A DNA stretch of 64,000 nt from contig JAFTUS010000084.1 of the NCBI GenBank assembly GCA_017466125.1, positions 28,622 through 92,621 of the forward strand. The letters are read 5' to 3'. Numbering within the stretch: the stretch's first letter is position 1; every line of letters begins with the position of its first letter. The DNA comes from Lentisphaeria bacterium (GTDB lineage: Bacteria > Verrucomicrobiota > Lentisphaeria > Victivallales > Victivallaceae). The notes beneath the pieces were generated by a model. The model was not told where the DNA came from and did no database searches. It saw nothing but the letters and a program-made list of their open reading frames with translations. The position numbers were made by a program, and so were the translations under genes. This document shows, piece after piece, positions 10,370-20,122 of the stretch.

Positions 10370-12349
10370 TTATTCCGCCTGAAGCAGCAGGATCGACCTT
10401 GCCGGCAGCAGAATACCGTCCTTTGGAATAACCATTGTTCCGGAGAGGAGACGGTATTCGTTGGGCGTGACCGCACTGTTGTCGTAAGCGTCCAACTGAC
10501 GGTATTTGCACTTTTCCGGGAAACCGGGATAATCCAGTTTGAGGGCAACTGGAATATTCAGCGGATTGGACGCAACCACAGTGGCTTTGCCTTCCGCATT
10601 GACTCCGGCATAGTATCCGCCGGGGGCTCCGTCAGAAGCAATGGCATCCACCTGATACAATGCTCCCCCGGAAAATTCCGCCAGCATCGCATAGCAGTGC
10701 GTTCCGGGGGACGGAACATACTGTTTGGCGAAATAGCGGGTATGATTGCGGCTGGAGGGGTCAACAAACCAGTTGGCTCTGCGTCCTTTCAACGGCGGAG
10801 GCGGATTTTTGCCGTGAAGCCATTTGAATACCCGCTCAAGATCCGAAAAAGAGACGTCGTAGCGGGTCATTCCGAAATAAGGTGATTCAAAATCATGGTA
10901 GACTGCCATATCCACCCTGGGGTCGGAGAGCAGTTTCCCCCAGTTGTAACAGAGAGCCAATGCCTGGGCAAATGAGGGCTGGATGCGGAAAGGTTCGTAT
11001 GTCCACAAATTGAAAATACTGGTTTCGCTGACGGAGATTTTTTTGCCGTCTCCCCCCCGTTTTGAGAGATTTCCCGAAAACCGCACATCCGCCCGTGCAA
11101 AAGCATCGTAATCAGCGGTTTTGTAACTGGGGGCGGGACGGGGCCAACTGGCGTAGGGATAATGAGTTGTTACGCCGGTCACATACTGCCACACGTTACG
11201 TTTCTCCAATTCCTGCTGAAGATTTTTCATGCCGGTAACGCAAATGGGTTTGCCGGGATCGTATTTGACGATCACGGAAATAAAGGCGGCGCAGACATCG
11301 GCATATTGAGTCGGGGTCATGTAGGCAAACTCTTCATTGCCGAGTTCCCAGTAGTCCACCCTCTTTCCGGAGAGGATGCCTTTTTGAAACGCCCGTTCCA
11401 GTGCGGCTCCCGCTTCAACGTGGCGCGAGGCGGTAACGGGCAGTTTGCAGTTTCGGGTGAAACGGGTCGAAGCAATGGGCTGGATTTTATTCTGCTCATC
11501 CACAAAGAAACTGGTATTGAGCTGATAAATCACTTTAACGCCCGCTTCGTGCATGGCATCGGCAAATTCGGCAAAAGGAACCAGATTCGGAGCATTTCTG
11601 CCGGTATTCATTTTGTAAAGTTTCTGGGCAAGTTCCTTGCTTTCGGGCAGATACCAGTGACTTTCCGTACCGCCGGGATAACGGGCGGAACGGACACCGC
11701 AATCTTTCAGAAACCGGGCAAAGACACGCCGTTTTTCCACATTCTGTTCTCCGGGGAGCGTGCCGTTGCGGACGCCGCTGAAGTGACCGACCATATTGAC
11801 GCCGAAGTGGAAGGGGGTCGGTTTGCTCACGGTTTTTGCCGTATCCACTTTCAGCGTCACGGCACGGTCGGCGAGATGTGCGGCGGTAAGTCCGGTGATC
11901 TCCACCGACTTCAGGGGAACAGTTGAACCGTGTTCTCCCATCTGGAGCAGCAGTTCCAGACAGTTGGAGTCCGCCGGAATGGTCAGATCACGGGTCAATT
12001 CCGTGCCGGAAGCGGCATCGCCGGGACGTATGGTGAAATTCCAGTAATGGTTGCCGGAAACCTTCCCGCCGATAAAAATGGCGATTACCGTATAGGGAGC
12101 GGAGGAGACCGCCTTGCCGGTCGTCAGGGTCAGGCGCAGAGCCTTGTATTTGCCCCGGGGAACTCCGAAACGTTTGGTGAGCCGCAGCGGTTTGGAGGCA
12201 ACTGCTCCTTTGCTGTCCACCGTAAGAGCGTTTGGTACGCTGTTTTTCCATGCGGTTTTGAATTCCTCTGCGCCGGAGCGGTAATACAGACCTTTTGCGG
12301 CAAGCATCCCGCAGCAGAAAAACAGCAGTAAACTCAACTTTCTTTTCAT
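10370..12349 (-). CDS. Secreted clan GH-A glycoside hydrolase (family uncertain)
   Basis: This 659-residue protein has a signal peptide (MKRKLSLLLFFCCGMLAAKG). After a beta-rich N-terminal part (about 25-170), a TIM-barrel-like region starts at FHFGVNMVGHFSG. It contains RYPGGTESHWY, the acid/base motif WELGNEEF (Glu near residue 337) and a probable nucleophile in VSETSIFN (near 441), then a C-terminal beta-sandwich. The PGG and GNE motifs resemble GH51/GH79-type alpha-arabinofuranosidases or glucuronidases, but I cannot fix the family. It overlaps the preceding gene by 4 bp (ATGA), and the two are paralogues. It is the last gene of the lacI-pseudopilin-GH-GH operon, so it probably acts on the same polysaccharide. 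Confidence 0.75.
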   Translation of the reverse strand: MKRKLSLLLFFCCGMLAAKGLYYRSGAEEFKTAWKNSVPNALTVDSKGAVASKPLRLTKRFGVPRGKYKALRLTLTTGKAVSSAPYTVIAIFIGGKVSGNHYWNFTIRPGDAASGTELTRDLTIPADSNCLELLLQMGEHGSTVPLKSVEITGLTAAHLADRAVTLKVDTAKTVSKPTPFHFGVNMVGHFSGVRNGTLPGEQNVEKRRVFARFLKDCGVRSARYPGGTESHWYLPESKELAQKLYKMNTGRNAPNLVPFAEFADAMHEAGVKVIYQLNTSFFVDEQNKIQPIASTRFTRNCKLPVTASRHVEAGAALERAFQKGILSGKRVDYWELGNEEFAYMTPTQYADVCAAFISVIVKYDPGKPICVTGMKNLQQELEKRNVWQYVTGVTTHYPYASWPRPAPSYKTADYDAFARADVRFSGNLSKRGGDGKKISVSETSIFNLWTYEPFRIQPSFAQALALCYNWGKLLSDPRVDMAVYHDFESPYFGMTRYDVSFSDLERVFKWLHGKNPPPPLKGRRANWFVDPSSRNHTRYFAKQYVPSPGTHCYAMLAEFSGGALYQVDAIASDGAPGGYYAGVNAEGKATVVASNPLNIPVALKLDYPGFPEKCKYRQLDAYDNSAVTPNEYRLLSGTMVIPKDGILLPARSILLLQAE

Positions 12350-14451
12350 AATTTCACCTCAAACTGTGTAATGGAGCGGGGACGGAGCGTCAAATCGAGC
12401 GTACCGTTTTTGAAATTGCGGCGGACTTCAAAGGGATCGGAGGGCGTATCGACTCCCTCATAGGCTTTCCAGCTGATGCCGCTGCCGACAGCCGTTTGTG
12501 ATTTGGCGGCAGGATAATTCACTGTCACTTTGCGGGGGTTTTCTCCGCGGTGAACGAGGGTGAACAGCAGACGGTTATCCTTGCGGGTGACGAAACTGCT
12601 GAAAAGGAAGTTCTTTTCGGGCGTATCGGTCACGGTTTCCGCTTTCAGCACGTCCATACCGACGTGGCGGGCGAGAATATTCTGCGCTTCGCCGCAGGGG
12701 TGTACGATATAATCCCGGCGAACAATCCGGGTCGGCAAATGTGTTGCCGGAATTTTGCCGTTCGGCGGAATGGTCCGGTATCCTTTCAGTTCCGGACAGA
12801 AATAAGCCTGCGTCAGGATCATGCCGAAATAGGCGGAATCCATGTCATGAAATGCCAAAGATGTGAGGTCGCCGATATTCATTGCTTCAATCCAGTTGGA
12901 GGCAAAGAGCAATCCCTGTGCCGGTGAAGTTATGGCATTGAACGCATCCCAGGTATGGAATTTGAATGTACTGGTTTCAGACCCGGACATTTTCAAGTGA
13001 TCATATCCGGCATTCCGTATCATTTTCATGTGCGCTCTGGTATTGATCGCCCAGTTGGAACGGCCGCAGACCATACGGCGCATATCGTAAATATCTCCGG
13101 CGGGTTCCCAATGATCGCCCCACGGATAATGAGCGGTCAGTGCGGTGATATCTTTGATGACACCGTGTTTATCCAGTTTCTTGCAAAGTTCTGCAGTCCA
13201 TGAATTACCGGTCACAAGAATCGTGGCGTCGGGAACATGCTTCTTGATAACCTTGGTGAAAGCCGCAGCAATAGCGGCATAATCATCGCAGCTCATCAAG
13301 GCAAAATCTTCGTTGCCTATTTCCCAGTAACGGATAGTATTGGGCGGCAGTTTGCTGATAAAGTCATCCAGTTCAGCGGCGGCTTCGGCAATACGTTCCC
13401 TGCCCCGGAATTCCGGAAAATTTTTCACTCTGAAGTTATCGGTGATGGGATAAACATTGCCGTCTTTTGCGGTAAAAAACATGGTATTGGTTTCAAAGAG
13501 CAGTTCAAAACCGTAGGTGCGGCAGAAGTCAATCACATTGCCGATTTCAGGATAACCGTAACGATTGACCGAACCGACTTTGAATTTCTTGAAATACTGT
13601 TTGTGGGCAGCCTCTCCGGAAATAAAATACTGATGCGTCGGCATACCGCCGGGAAAACGGATCACTTTAATGCCCGCTTTGCGGAGAGCCGCCGCAAATT
13701 CACCCCGCTGTGACCGGGGGTTGCTTTCGGGCAGTGTTCCCAAATAGATACCGGCATGATACCAGTCGGCATTAGTGGTAAAATGAAGTTCAGACAGTTC
13801 TTTTTTGACAACTTCGTCAGTAATTTTGAGTTTGACCGGAGTTGTTTCAGCAAGCATCTCTTTTACCGTAGGCTGACGGCTGACGATGATACGGTCGATA
13901 TCAGCTTTACCGGCTCCGTAGAAAATACCGCAATCCAAGCGGAATTTGACAGTTCCGGCGGGGAGAGTGAATTCCAACTGTTCATTATCCCACCACCCGT
14001 CACGGATACGGTCGATGATCTGCCATTCGTTGATCTTTTCATCGCGTTTGAAAAAGTGCTGAACTCTGCCCCGTTCATTTCCGGCGGCATCAAAGAATAC
14101 AGCACGGACACCGGCTCCGCTGTTGTCACGGTCGCTCAACGTTTTGTTGCGGAGCCAGAACGTGACCCGGTAGGAACGGCAGACGGGAGCAGGCGGAGTA
14201 TTGACCCACTGGGAAAAATAATTTTCCGTATCCTTCAATTTGACCGGGACTTTGATCGTCAGCATGGAGCGGGACTCCATGCCTTCGGATTTGTCCACCC
14301 CGCCCGCAGTTCCGGCGTGCAGATGAGAGGTGAACCCCTTCTGCCCCTCTTCAAAATCGCCGTTGGTGATAAGGTTGCCGGGCAGGATATCGCCGGCACC
14401 GGCTGCGGCAGCAAAACACAATGCTCCCGCAAAAACTGCTTTTGTAAACAT
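12346..14451 (-). CDS. Secreted CBM-like plus clan GH-A glycoside hydrolase
   Basis: This 701-residue exported enzyme begins with MFTKAVFAGALCFAAAAGAG. An N-terminal beta-sandwich of the CBM4/9-like kind follows (ILPGNLITNGDFEEGQKGF, to about residue 190), ending in DIDRIIVSR. The catalytic barrel has FPGGMPTHQYF, the acid/base motif YWEIGNEDF (near residue 378) and the likely nucleophile motif GSETSTFK (near 490). It lies 39 bp after the pseudopilin gene and overlaps the next glycosidase by 4 bp. Similarity to that downstream protein is visible around both catalytic motifs and in the shared YFGM segment. The substrate is unknown; arabinan- or uronic-acid-containing glycans are candidates from the motif style. 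Confidence 0.75.
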   Translation of the reverse strand: MFTKAVFAGALCFAAAAGAGDILPGNLITNGDFEEGQKGFTSHLHAGTAGGVDKSEGMESRSMLTIKVPVKLKDTENYFSQWVNTPPAPVCRSYRVTFWLRNKTLSDRDNSGAGVRAVFFDAAGNERGRVQHFFKRDEKINEWQIIDRIRDGWWDNEQLEFTLPAGTVKFRLDCGIFYGAGKADIDRIIVSRQPTVKEMLAETTPVKLKITDEVVKKELSELHFTTNADWYHAGIYLGTLPESNPRSQRGEFAAALRKAGIKVIRFPGGMPTHQYFISGEAAHKQYFKKFKVGSVNRYGYPEIGNVIDFCRTYGFELLFETNTMFFTAKDGNVYPITDNFRVKNFPEFRGRERIAEAAAELDDFISKLPPNTIRYWEIGNEDFALMSCDDYAAIAAAFTKVIKKHVPDATILVTGNSWTAELCKKLDKHGVIKDITALTAHYPWGDHWEPAGDIYDMRRMVCGRSNWAINTRAHMKMIRNAGYDHLKMSGSETSTFKFHTWDAFNAITSPAQGLLFASNWIEAMNIGDLTSLAFHDMDSAYFGMILTQAYFCPELKGYRTIPPNGKIPATHLPTRIVRRDYIVHPCGEAQNILARHVGMDVLKAETVTDTPEKNFLFSSFVTRKDNRLLFTLVHRGENPRKVTVNYPAAKSQTAVGSGISWKAYEGVDTPSDPFEVRRNFKNGTLDLTLRPRSITQFEVKL

Positions 14452-14490
14452 TTCAGTTCCTCAATGATATTTATATTTATATGTATTTTA

Positions 14491-15183
14491 TCAATAGTGA
14501 TCTTCGTAGGTAAGCATCGTACCGTTATTCATGATCTGGGCAAGACGTTTCACATTTTCAACGTGACCGTCGGCATAAGAGACATTGCCCGTCCGTTCAT
14601 GATGACCGTACATTTTTTTATTGTTGCCGAAACAGTAATCGCGAAAAATGAAAACATCGGACGGTCCGAGAGGTCCCTTGAATGCCCAGGCATGGGTGTC
14701 ATTGCCATAGTAGTTCTGTTTCATGGTTCCGCCGAGCTGGGAATGACTGTAACGGTAGTTGAACTGATAGTCGCTGGTGTGGTTCTTGCTGTAAAATCCG
14801 GTTTCCATATCCCGGCTGGTGGGGCAGTCCAGTAATGTGGAAGAAGACCAGCCATCGACATCCGGACCTTTCCAGCGTTTCCACTCCCATGCTCCCAACT
14901 GCTTGAGATAAGTACCCAAACGGTTGACTGCAAACTGGGTCGTATTGACATCGGGAGTAGATTCGTATGTCTTGTAGTCCCACTTCTGGGCACTGGGGAT
15001 GCGGTCGCCGTTATCATCGGCGTAAAACTGAACCGCCATACCAACTTGCTTGAGCTGGTTCATGCACTGAGTCTTGATCGCTGCCGCCCGTGCCTTGTTC
15101 AAAGCGGGCAAAAGCATAGCAGCAAGGATTGCTATTATGGCAATTACGACCAACAGTTCGATGAGGGTGAATTTCTGTTTCAT
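14491..15183 (-). CDS. Prepilin-like protein with H-x9-DG motif (locus A)
   Basis: This 230-residue protein has a class III (type IV pilin/pseudopilin) signal: MKQK then [18 protein letters not shown], with cleavage expected before Phe5 and Glu at mature position 5. The remaining hydrophobic helix forms the pilin stalk. Near residues 195-206 it has [12 protein letters not shown], the H-x9-DG motif of a pilin-like family greatly expanded in PVC-group bacteria. A good RBS (AAGGAGAA) precedes the ATG. It lies 14 bp after lacI and 39 bp before the first glycosidase, so it is part of that operon. Function in the family is not established; association with secretion or surface display of the adjacent enzymes is inference. 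Confidence 0.9.
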   Translation of the reverse strand: MKQKFTLIELLVVIAIIAILAAMLLPALNKARAAAIKTQCMNQLKQVGMAVQFYADDNGDRIPSAQKWDYKTYESTPDVNTTQFAVNRLGTYLKQLGAWEWKRWKGPDVDGWSSSTLLDCPTSRDMETGFYSKNHTSDYQFNYRYSHSQLGGTMKQNYYGNDTHAWAFKGPLGPSDVFIFRDYCFGNNKKMYGHHERTGNVSYADGHVENVKRLAQIMNNGTMLTYEDHY

Positions 15184-15197
15184 TTTGAGTTCTCCTT

Positions 15198-16250
15198 TTA
15201 TTTGGTTGAAGTTCTTTGGGGAAATTTATTTCTGTAATGAAAATGGAAACTTTCTGTATTGAGATTACGGACGCTGGAACGCTCCTTGAAAGTGCAGATA
15301 AACACCTCATCTTCCACCTTCTCCCGGGATTGGATACACTTCACGAGAAGTTTGACGGCGGCTTTGCCCATCTGCTGTGTCGGCTGTGCCAGTGTCGTGA
15401 TACCGAGATCGAGGAGTTCACCGTGTTCTTCGCAGGAAAGAATGGAGATGTCTTCCGGAATTTGGATATTGCTCCCCCGCAGACCGAGATAAAAACGGCG
15501 TGCCAACTGACTGTTCGCAAAAACAAGAGCCGTCGGCGGAGCGGCGGAAGTTGCAATGGAATTCAACGCTCCGAAAATAGATTCATTGATATCGTGGAAC
15601 AGCCAGTGCTGTATTTTTTCTTCCGGTGCAGACTTCTGGAAAATGCGCCTGAAACCGGCGCAGAAATGTTCATGATCGGAGTCTCCGGAGATGCTGACCA
15701 GCCCGACACGGCGGTGACGGTGGTGCAGCAGATAACTTGCCGCCTCCTCACCTTTCCGGAGAGCATCGGCTCTGACCTCCGGAATGGAATTTTGGAGAAC
15801 GGCATTTATTCCCACCATCGGGATATCGTAACGGCTGATTTCATTAAGCAGTTTATACAAATAATGGTTGCCCGGAATGATAAGCCCCTGAAGCCGGTAA
15901 AACGCGACCATATTCCGGAGATATTCCGGATTGCAGGTATTTTCAGAGAGGGTGATGATCATGGAAGAATACCCCAGAGCATTGGCGGCAGAAACAATGC
16001 CGTCCAACAGAAAAGAGACGTAAGCATTGCAGATAAAATCAGGATATTGATAAACGACAACTCCGATTGCACTGCAGGGAACTGAATTTTTTTGCGGCTT
16101 TGACGTTTCTTCTGCCAGTTCTCTGGCAAGAGCCTGCACCCGGCGGATCGTCTCCGGTGCGTGACCGAGTTTGCCGTTGAGAATGCGCGAAACAGTGGCG
16201 ATACTCACGCCTGCTTTTTCTGCGATTTTCTGTACGTTGTTTCTGGCCAT
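15198..16250 (-). CDS. LacI-family transcriptional regulator (locus A)
   Basis: This 350-residue regulator starts [20 protein letters not shown]. That is the LacI helix-turn-helix with recognition helix [12 protein letters not shown], followed by a hinge and a periplasmic-binding-protein-like effector domain (from about residue 60: [20 protein letters not shown]). The C-terminal core has the usual [13 protein letters not shown] and [17 protein letters not shown] segments. A near-consensus promoter lies just upstream. The gene is the first of a lacI-pseudopilin-GH-GH run, so it is probably a sugar-responsive, self-regulating repressor of that operon. The effector is unknown. Confidence 0.93.
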   Translation of the reverse strand: MARNNVQKIAEKAGVSIATVSRILNGKLGHAPETIRRVQALARELAEETSKPQKNSVPCSAIGVVVYQYPDFICNAYVSFLLDGIVSAANALGYSSMIITLSENTCNPEYLRNMVAFYRLQGLIIPGNHYLYKLLNEISRYDIPMVGINAVLQNSIPEVRADALRKGEEAASYLLHHRHRRVGLVSISGDSDHEHFCAGFRRIFQKSAPEEKIQHWLFHDINESIFGALNSIATSAAPPTALVFANSQLARRFYLGLRGSNIQIPEDISILSCEEHGELLDLGITTLAQPTQQMGKAAVKLLVKCIQSREKVEDEVFICTFKERSSVRNLNTESFHFHYRNKFPQRTSTK

Positions 16251-16270
16251 AGCCTCTCCTTTCGTGATAA

Positions 16271-16299
16271 ATTATACTGCAAAATAAAAGTTTTTGCAA
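16271..16299 (-). promoter_or_regulatory. Sigma-70-type promoter of lacI operon A
   Basis: Read on the minus strand, TTGCAA (16294-16299), a 17-bp spacer and a perfect TATAAT (16271-16276) lie 21 bp before the lacI start. An imperfect inverted repeat (tttgcaact ... agttgtgcaaa, about 16293-16322) overlaps the -35 box and could be an operator. Confidence 0.75.
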
Positions 16300-16406
16300 C
16301 TGATTTTACGAGTTGTGCAAAATTTTCGGAAAAACTTTTTCCGTTTTTTACATAAAATTAAAAATATTTATCTTGTAACAACTTGACTATCAATATAAAT
16401 GCGTGT

Positions 16407-16453
16407 AAAAAATCAAATCTCCCATCAACAGACAACGGGAGATTTGATTTTTT
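16407..16453 (-). terminator. Rho-independent terminator after murA
   Basis: A perfect 17-bp stem (arms 16407-16423 and 16437-16453) with a 13-nt loop has A-runs and T-runs on its outer ends, so it works on both strands. It lies 26 bp after the murA stop codon and isolates murA from the lacI promoter region. Confidence 0.9.
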
Positions 16454-16479
16454 GTAAAAACAGGTTTTTTGCGTTGGGA

Positions 16480-17760
16480 TTACTGTTTTTTCTCTGCGAT
16501 TTTTGCGCCGATACCGTTCAGTTTTTCCACCAGATTTTCGTAACCGCGGTAGATCACTTCGGCGGAGTTGATCGTGCTGTTACCTTTGGCGCACAATGCG
16601 GCAATGACCATCGCCATTCCTGCCCGGATGTCAGGACTGGACAGCGTCATGCCGTGCAGTTGCACCGGACCGGTGATGACCACCCGGTGGGGGTCGCAGA
16701 CAATGGCGTTCGCCCCCATACTGATCAGACGGTCGGCAAAGTAGATGCGGCTTTCAAACATCTTTTCAAAGAACATCACCGAACCTTCGCACTGGGTCGC
16801 CGTCACGATGGAACAACTCATCATATCCGAGGGGTACTGCGGCCATGGTCCATCGGAGATCTGGGGAATGTGACCGCCGAAATCGCACTGCACTTTGCCG
16901 TGCTGCCCGCCCGGGAAAAAGATGTGATCCGAATGGAGTTCCATCTGAAAACCCAACCGCTCAAAGACGCGGCGGAGCATCCAGTAATGACGAACCGTTG
17001 TGCCGTGCAAAGTCAGTTCACTGCCGGTCGCGGCGGCGAGAGCCAGAAAACTTCCTGCCTCAATATGGTCGCCGGTAATGGTATGTTCTGCACCGTGCAG
17101 TGTTTCGACACCTTCGATCTCAATGGTGTTGCTGCCCGCCCCTGAAATCTTTGCCCCCATCTTGTTGAGCAGATTGGCAAGGTCGGCGACATGGGGTTCG
17201 CCCGCCGCATTGTAGAGGGTGGTTTTCCCTTGGGCAAGTACACTGCCGAGCAGGATCTGTTCGGTTGCGGTGACACTTGCTTCATCGAGGAAAAGTTCTC
17301 TGCCGTGCAGACCTTTTTCCGCCTTGAAGCCGTAATACTCTTCGCCCTCCATAACGGCACCGAGTTTGCACAGTCCGTAAAAATGGGAGTCCAGCCGCCG
17401 TCTGCCGATGACATCCCCGCCGGGCGGGTAGAGTTTGGCACTGCCGCAGCGCGCCAGCAGCGGAGCCGCAAAAAGAATACTGGTGCGGTTGCGGGAACAC
17501 ATTTCACGGCTGATTTCAGAGGTCTTTATTCTGGTACAGCGTGAACGGAGGGTGTTTTTTTCAAAAGTGAATTCCACGCCCAACTCTCCGGCAATATCCA
17601 GCATGGTGCGCACGTCAAGGATATCCGGCACATTGTGCAGAACGATCTCCTCTTCTGTCAGCAGCAGAGCCGCCATCATGGGCAATGCCGCATTTTTGTT
17701 GCCGCTGATTTGAATATGCCCGCCGAGGGGGGCGCCGCCTTCCACCAATAAACTTTGCAT
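16480..17760 (-). CDS. murA: UDP-N-acetylglucosamine 1-carboxyvinyltransferase, Asp variant
   Basis: This 426-residue enzyme catalyses the first committed step of peptidoglycan synthesis, transfer of enolpyruvate from PEP to UDP-GlcNAc. Family residues are present: SGNKNAALPMMAA with the substrate-binding Lys, PSDMM with the general-base Asp (E. coli D305 equivalent), and DIRAGMAMV with the C-terminal Arg. The flexible active-site loop reads LYPPGGDVIGRRRLD. In E. coli the corresponding residue is Cys115, the fosfomycin target; here it is Asp, as in Chlamydia and mycobacteria, so natural fosfomycin insensitivity is expected. It follows the frameshifted glycosidase by 10 bp on the same strand and ends at a strong terminator. 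Confidence 0.95.
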   Translation of the reverse strand: MQSLLVEGGAPLGGHIQISGNKNAALPMMAALLLTEEEIVLHNVPDILDVRTMLDIAGELGVEFTFEKNTLRSRCTRIKTSEISREMCSRNRTSILFAAPLLARCGSAKLYPPGGDVIGRRRLDSHFYGLCKLGAVMEGEEYYGFKAEKGLHGRELFLDEASVTATEQILLGSVLAQGKTTLYNAAGEPHVADLANLLNKMGAKISGAGSNTIEIEGVETLHGAEHTITGDHIEAGSFLALAAATGSELTLHGTTVRHYWMLRRVFERLGFQMELHSDHIFFPGGQHGKVQCDFGGHIPQISDGPWPQYPSDMMSCSIVTATQCEGSVMFFEKMFESRIYFADRLISMGANAIVCDPHRVVITGPVQLHGMTLSSPDIRAGMAMVIAALCAKGNSTINSAEVIYRGYENLVEKLNGIGAKIAEKKQ

Positions 17761-17770
17761 GAGGGACTCC

Positions 17771-19674
17771 TTACTGTTGCCGCCGGATCTTCAAAATGGT
17801 GCAGTCATGACCGCCGATGACATCCAAATCGCCCCACAGCGTTTCCGCGATCTGCCAGCCGGAGTTGAGTTCCGCAGCAAGAGCGGCGGGAGCATCATTG
17901 TTGTTGACTGCCGTAACATACGCATTTTTTTCATCGACAGGGTGAATGGTCACGGTCACATTGTGTGTTCTGCTCCGCAGCGGGCGTGCCGCCAGAACCT
18001 CTTTTGCCCAGATGCGGTAGATCTCACAATAGGGTTCTTCCGCAGAGCGGTTATTGCGGACGATATGCTGTTCCACCGGCAAAGCCATAAAGAAGACCTT
18101 GCCTTTGCCGCAACGGTACTGTGAAAGCACCGGGCGGCCGTCCGCATCATGGAGCAGGACTTCTGCTCCGGCAGGCGTCAGCGTCAGGCGGCTGTTGAAA
18201 CAGAACGGCAGTTCTTTCCCGGCGACCGCAACGTTAACTGTGCCGGAAAATTCTTCAAAATATTCAACTGTCATGCCGAAAAGTTTTTCAAATTCGGCAA
18301 TGGCGGCTCCGTCATAGGAGAAGTAGAGTGTTGCGCCGTTTTCCACCTTGTCAAAGAGTTCGGTAAAGCGGTCTTTGGGCATATTGTTCAAACCGCAGAC
18401 CGCAGGAACGATGTAAACTCCGCAGTCCCGCAGCGGCTCATCGGAGAACTGGAATTCCAAATCCAACCCCGCCTGTTTTGCCAGCACCCACGTGCCGAGC
18501 GCAACGGGCCACGCCTCATGATCGCTGTTGAGGATACAGACGGCATCGGTGGCGAAACGGGGCAGACGGTCAAAGGGCAGAGCCTCCTGCATTTCGGAGA
18601 ATTTGCGCATCACTTCGCCGACCGGCTTGCAGCTGCCGTCATTGCGGAAAAGTCCCAACTCCCGTTCCACTCCGCACCACTGATAGGGGGGATGAGACAG
18701 ATTGAGCTGGTCAAATCCGCACCACCAGTAAAGTCCTTCGCAGTCGTGCGCCCACAAGTTGAGCAGTGTGTTTCTCAGATAGTTTCCGGCGGTTTTCTCA
18801 TTGCCCCAACTGGGGGCGAGCGTACCGAGTTCCTCTGCCACGCAGGGACGTTTGGCAATATCGCCGTACAGATGTGCTTCCGCAGTGGCGTGGAAAGCAT
18901 TTTTTATTCCTGAAATACGGTCGATGCTCATGTACGGTGTGAAACTGGGGTAGGGGTGAACGGTCAGAACATCAAAGATTTCGCCCATATCCTGAATACA
19001 CCACTGATCCGCATCGGTCAGCGCGGAGACCGGCATCGGCTTCAAACCGTGCATTCCGGCAACGACCGGACGGGAAGGATCTTCCCGGCGGATCGCTTCG
19101 GAAATGGTTTCTGCCCACAATGTGCCGGAGAACCGCTGCGCCGGTCCGAGGCAGTTGCACTCATTGCCGATGCCCCAGAAAGCGATCGCCGGGTGGTTGC
19201 GGAACTCCTTCACCAGACGGTGCACCAGTTTCAACTGCCAGTGGATGACCACAGGATCACGCAGCAGATCATTCTGTTCAAAAGCGGGCGGAGCGAACAT
19301 GCGGCCGGACATCCATCCGGTCACAAGGCCGATCCCCAGTTTGATATTGTTTTTCCCGGCGCAGTCGCAGACGAAACGGAAACGTTCAAGCATTTCCGGG
19401 TCAACGCCGCTCTGCACGCCGTCCTCATCCCGCGGGATGACTTCATCATTTTTCCAACGCAGTTCGCAAGATTCGTTCGCGCCCCGGGCAAGGCGTTTCA
19501 ACGGCTGAAATCGGGCCAGAGCGGAAAGAGGCGGACGACTTTCAGTTTGAGCGAGGCAAGTTTTCTGAAATCGTCCTCCACCACATCGGGCCGCCAGTCA
19601 TGCCACATGCCGGTACCGGCATGACTTGCCCAATAGTTGCACCCTGTGTAAAAATTCTGTTTCCCAAATTCCAT
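17771..19674 (-). pseudogene. Glycoside hydrolase (GH5/GH42-like), single-base frameshift
   Basis: One gene is split into two frames. The N-terminal part starts at 19674 (MEFGKQNFYTGCNYWASHAG, RBS AAGGAGT) and stops at 19498 after PLWPDFSR. The remainder continues in another frame to 17771. Adding one base near 19506 would read PDFQPLKRLARGANES through into the long second part and restore about 634 residues. The second part has a TIM barrel with acid/base motif FWGIGNECNCLG, nucleophile candidate CVAEELGTL, and GLVTGWMSGRMFAPPAF, then a C-terminal GATase/trimerisation-like region (VCILNSDHEAWPVALGTWVL). No signal peptide is seen, so it is probably cytosolic. Whether the frameshift is real or a sequence error is undecided. 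murA follows 10 bp downstream. Confidence 0.8.
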
Positions 19675-19852
19675 GATTTTACTCCTTAATATTTTCATTT
19701 GACATAATCTACAACAAAACGCCGTAAAAGCAAACGTCAGACGGTATATTTTTGCAAAAAATTCATCATGCCGCATTGCTTTGGTGCGGCACGATGCAGG
19801 GTAACTGCCGCAAATACTCTTTGGGAAAATCAATGCAGCTGCGCTTTATTTC

Positions 19853-20122
19853 TTTGGCTTTGTACGAAAGGTTGACTGATTTTTACAGGGGCTTCGGAAT
19901 GCTTCGTCCGCTCAACGCCCCGAAAAAATACGCTGCGCTCTTTTTTCGGAGCATCGCTCCCGGCGAGAGGTATTGCCGCGATGCGGCAATGTTGACGCTT
20001 CGCTTGTACTTTCGCCGCCATTTTAAGGCGGCGACCAGCGTTCCGCCGCTGGATCACGTCCGGGTACGACCCGGGGCGGGGTACGCGCTGCGCGCGGATT
20101 TTTTTTATCAGTCTATGTTTAA
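19853..20122 (+). repeat. Dispersed multi-hairpin element, copy 1 (possible structured RNA)
   Basis: About 270 bp nearly matching 50311-50613. It contains hairpins CCGAAAAAA/TTTTTTCGG (19920-19928, 19941-19949), ATTGCCGC/GCGGCAAT (19972-19979, 19983-19990), CCAGCG/CGCTGG, CGCCGCC/GGCGGCG and CCGGGT/ACCCGG. A GC-rich hairpin (cgcgctgcgcgcg) followed by eight Ts resembles a terminator on the plus strand. In the first two stems both arms differ from copy 2 in compensating ways. The right end coincides with the stop codon of the araC gene at 20119. The 178 bp between the element and the glycosidase start at 19674 show only the RBS of that gene. Confidence 0.8.
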
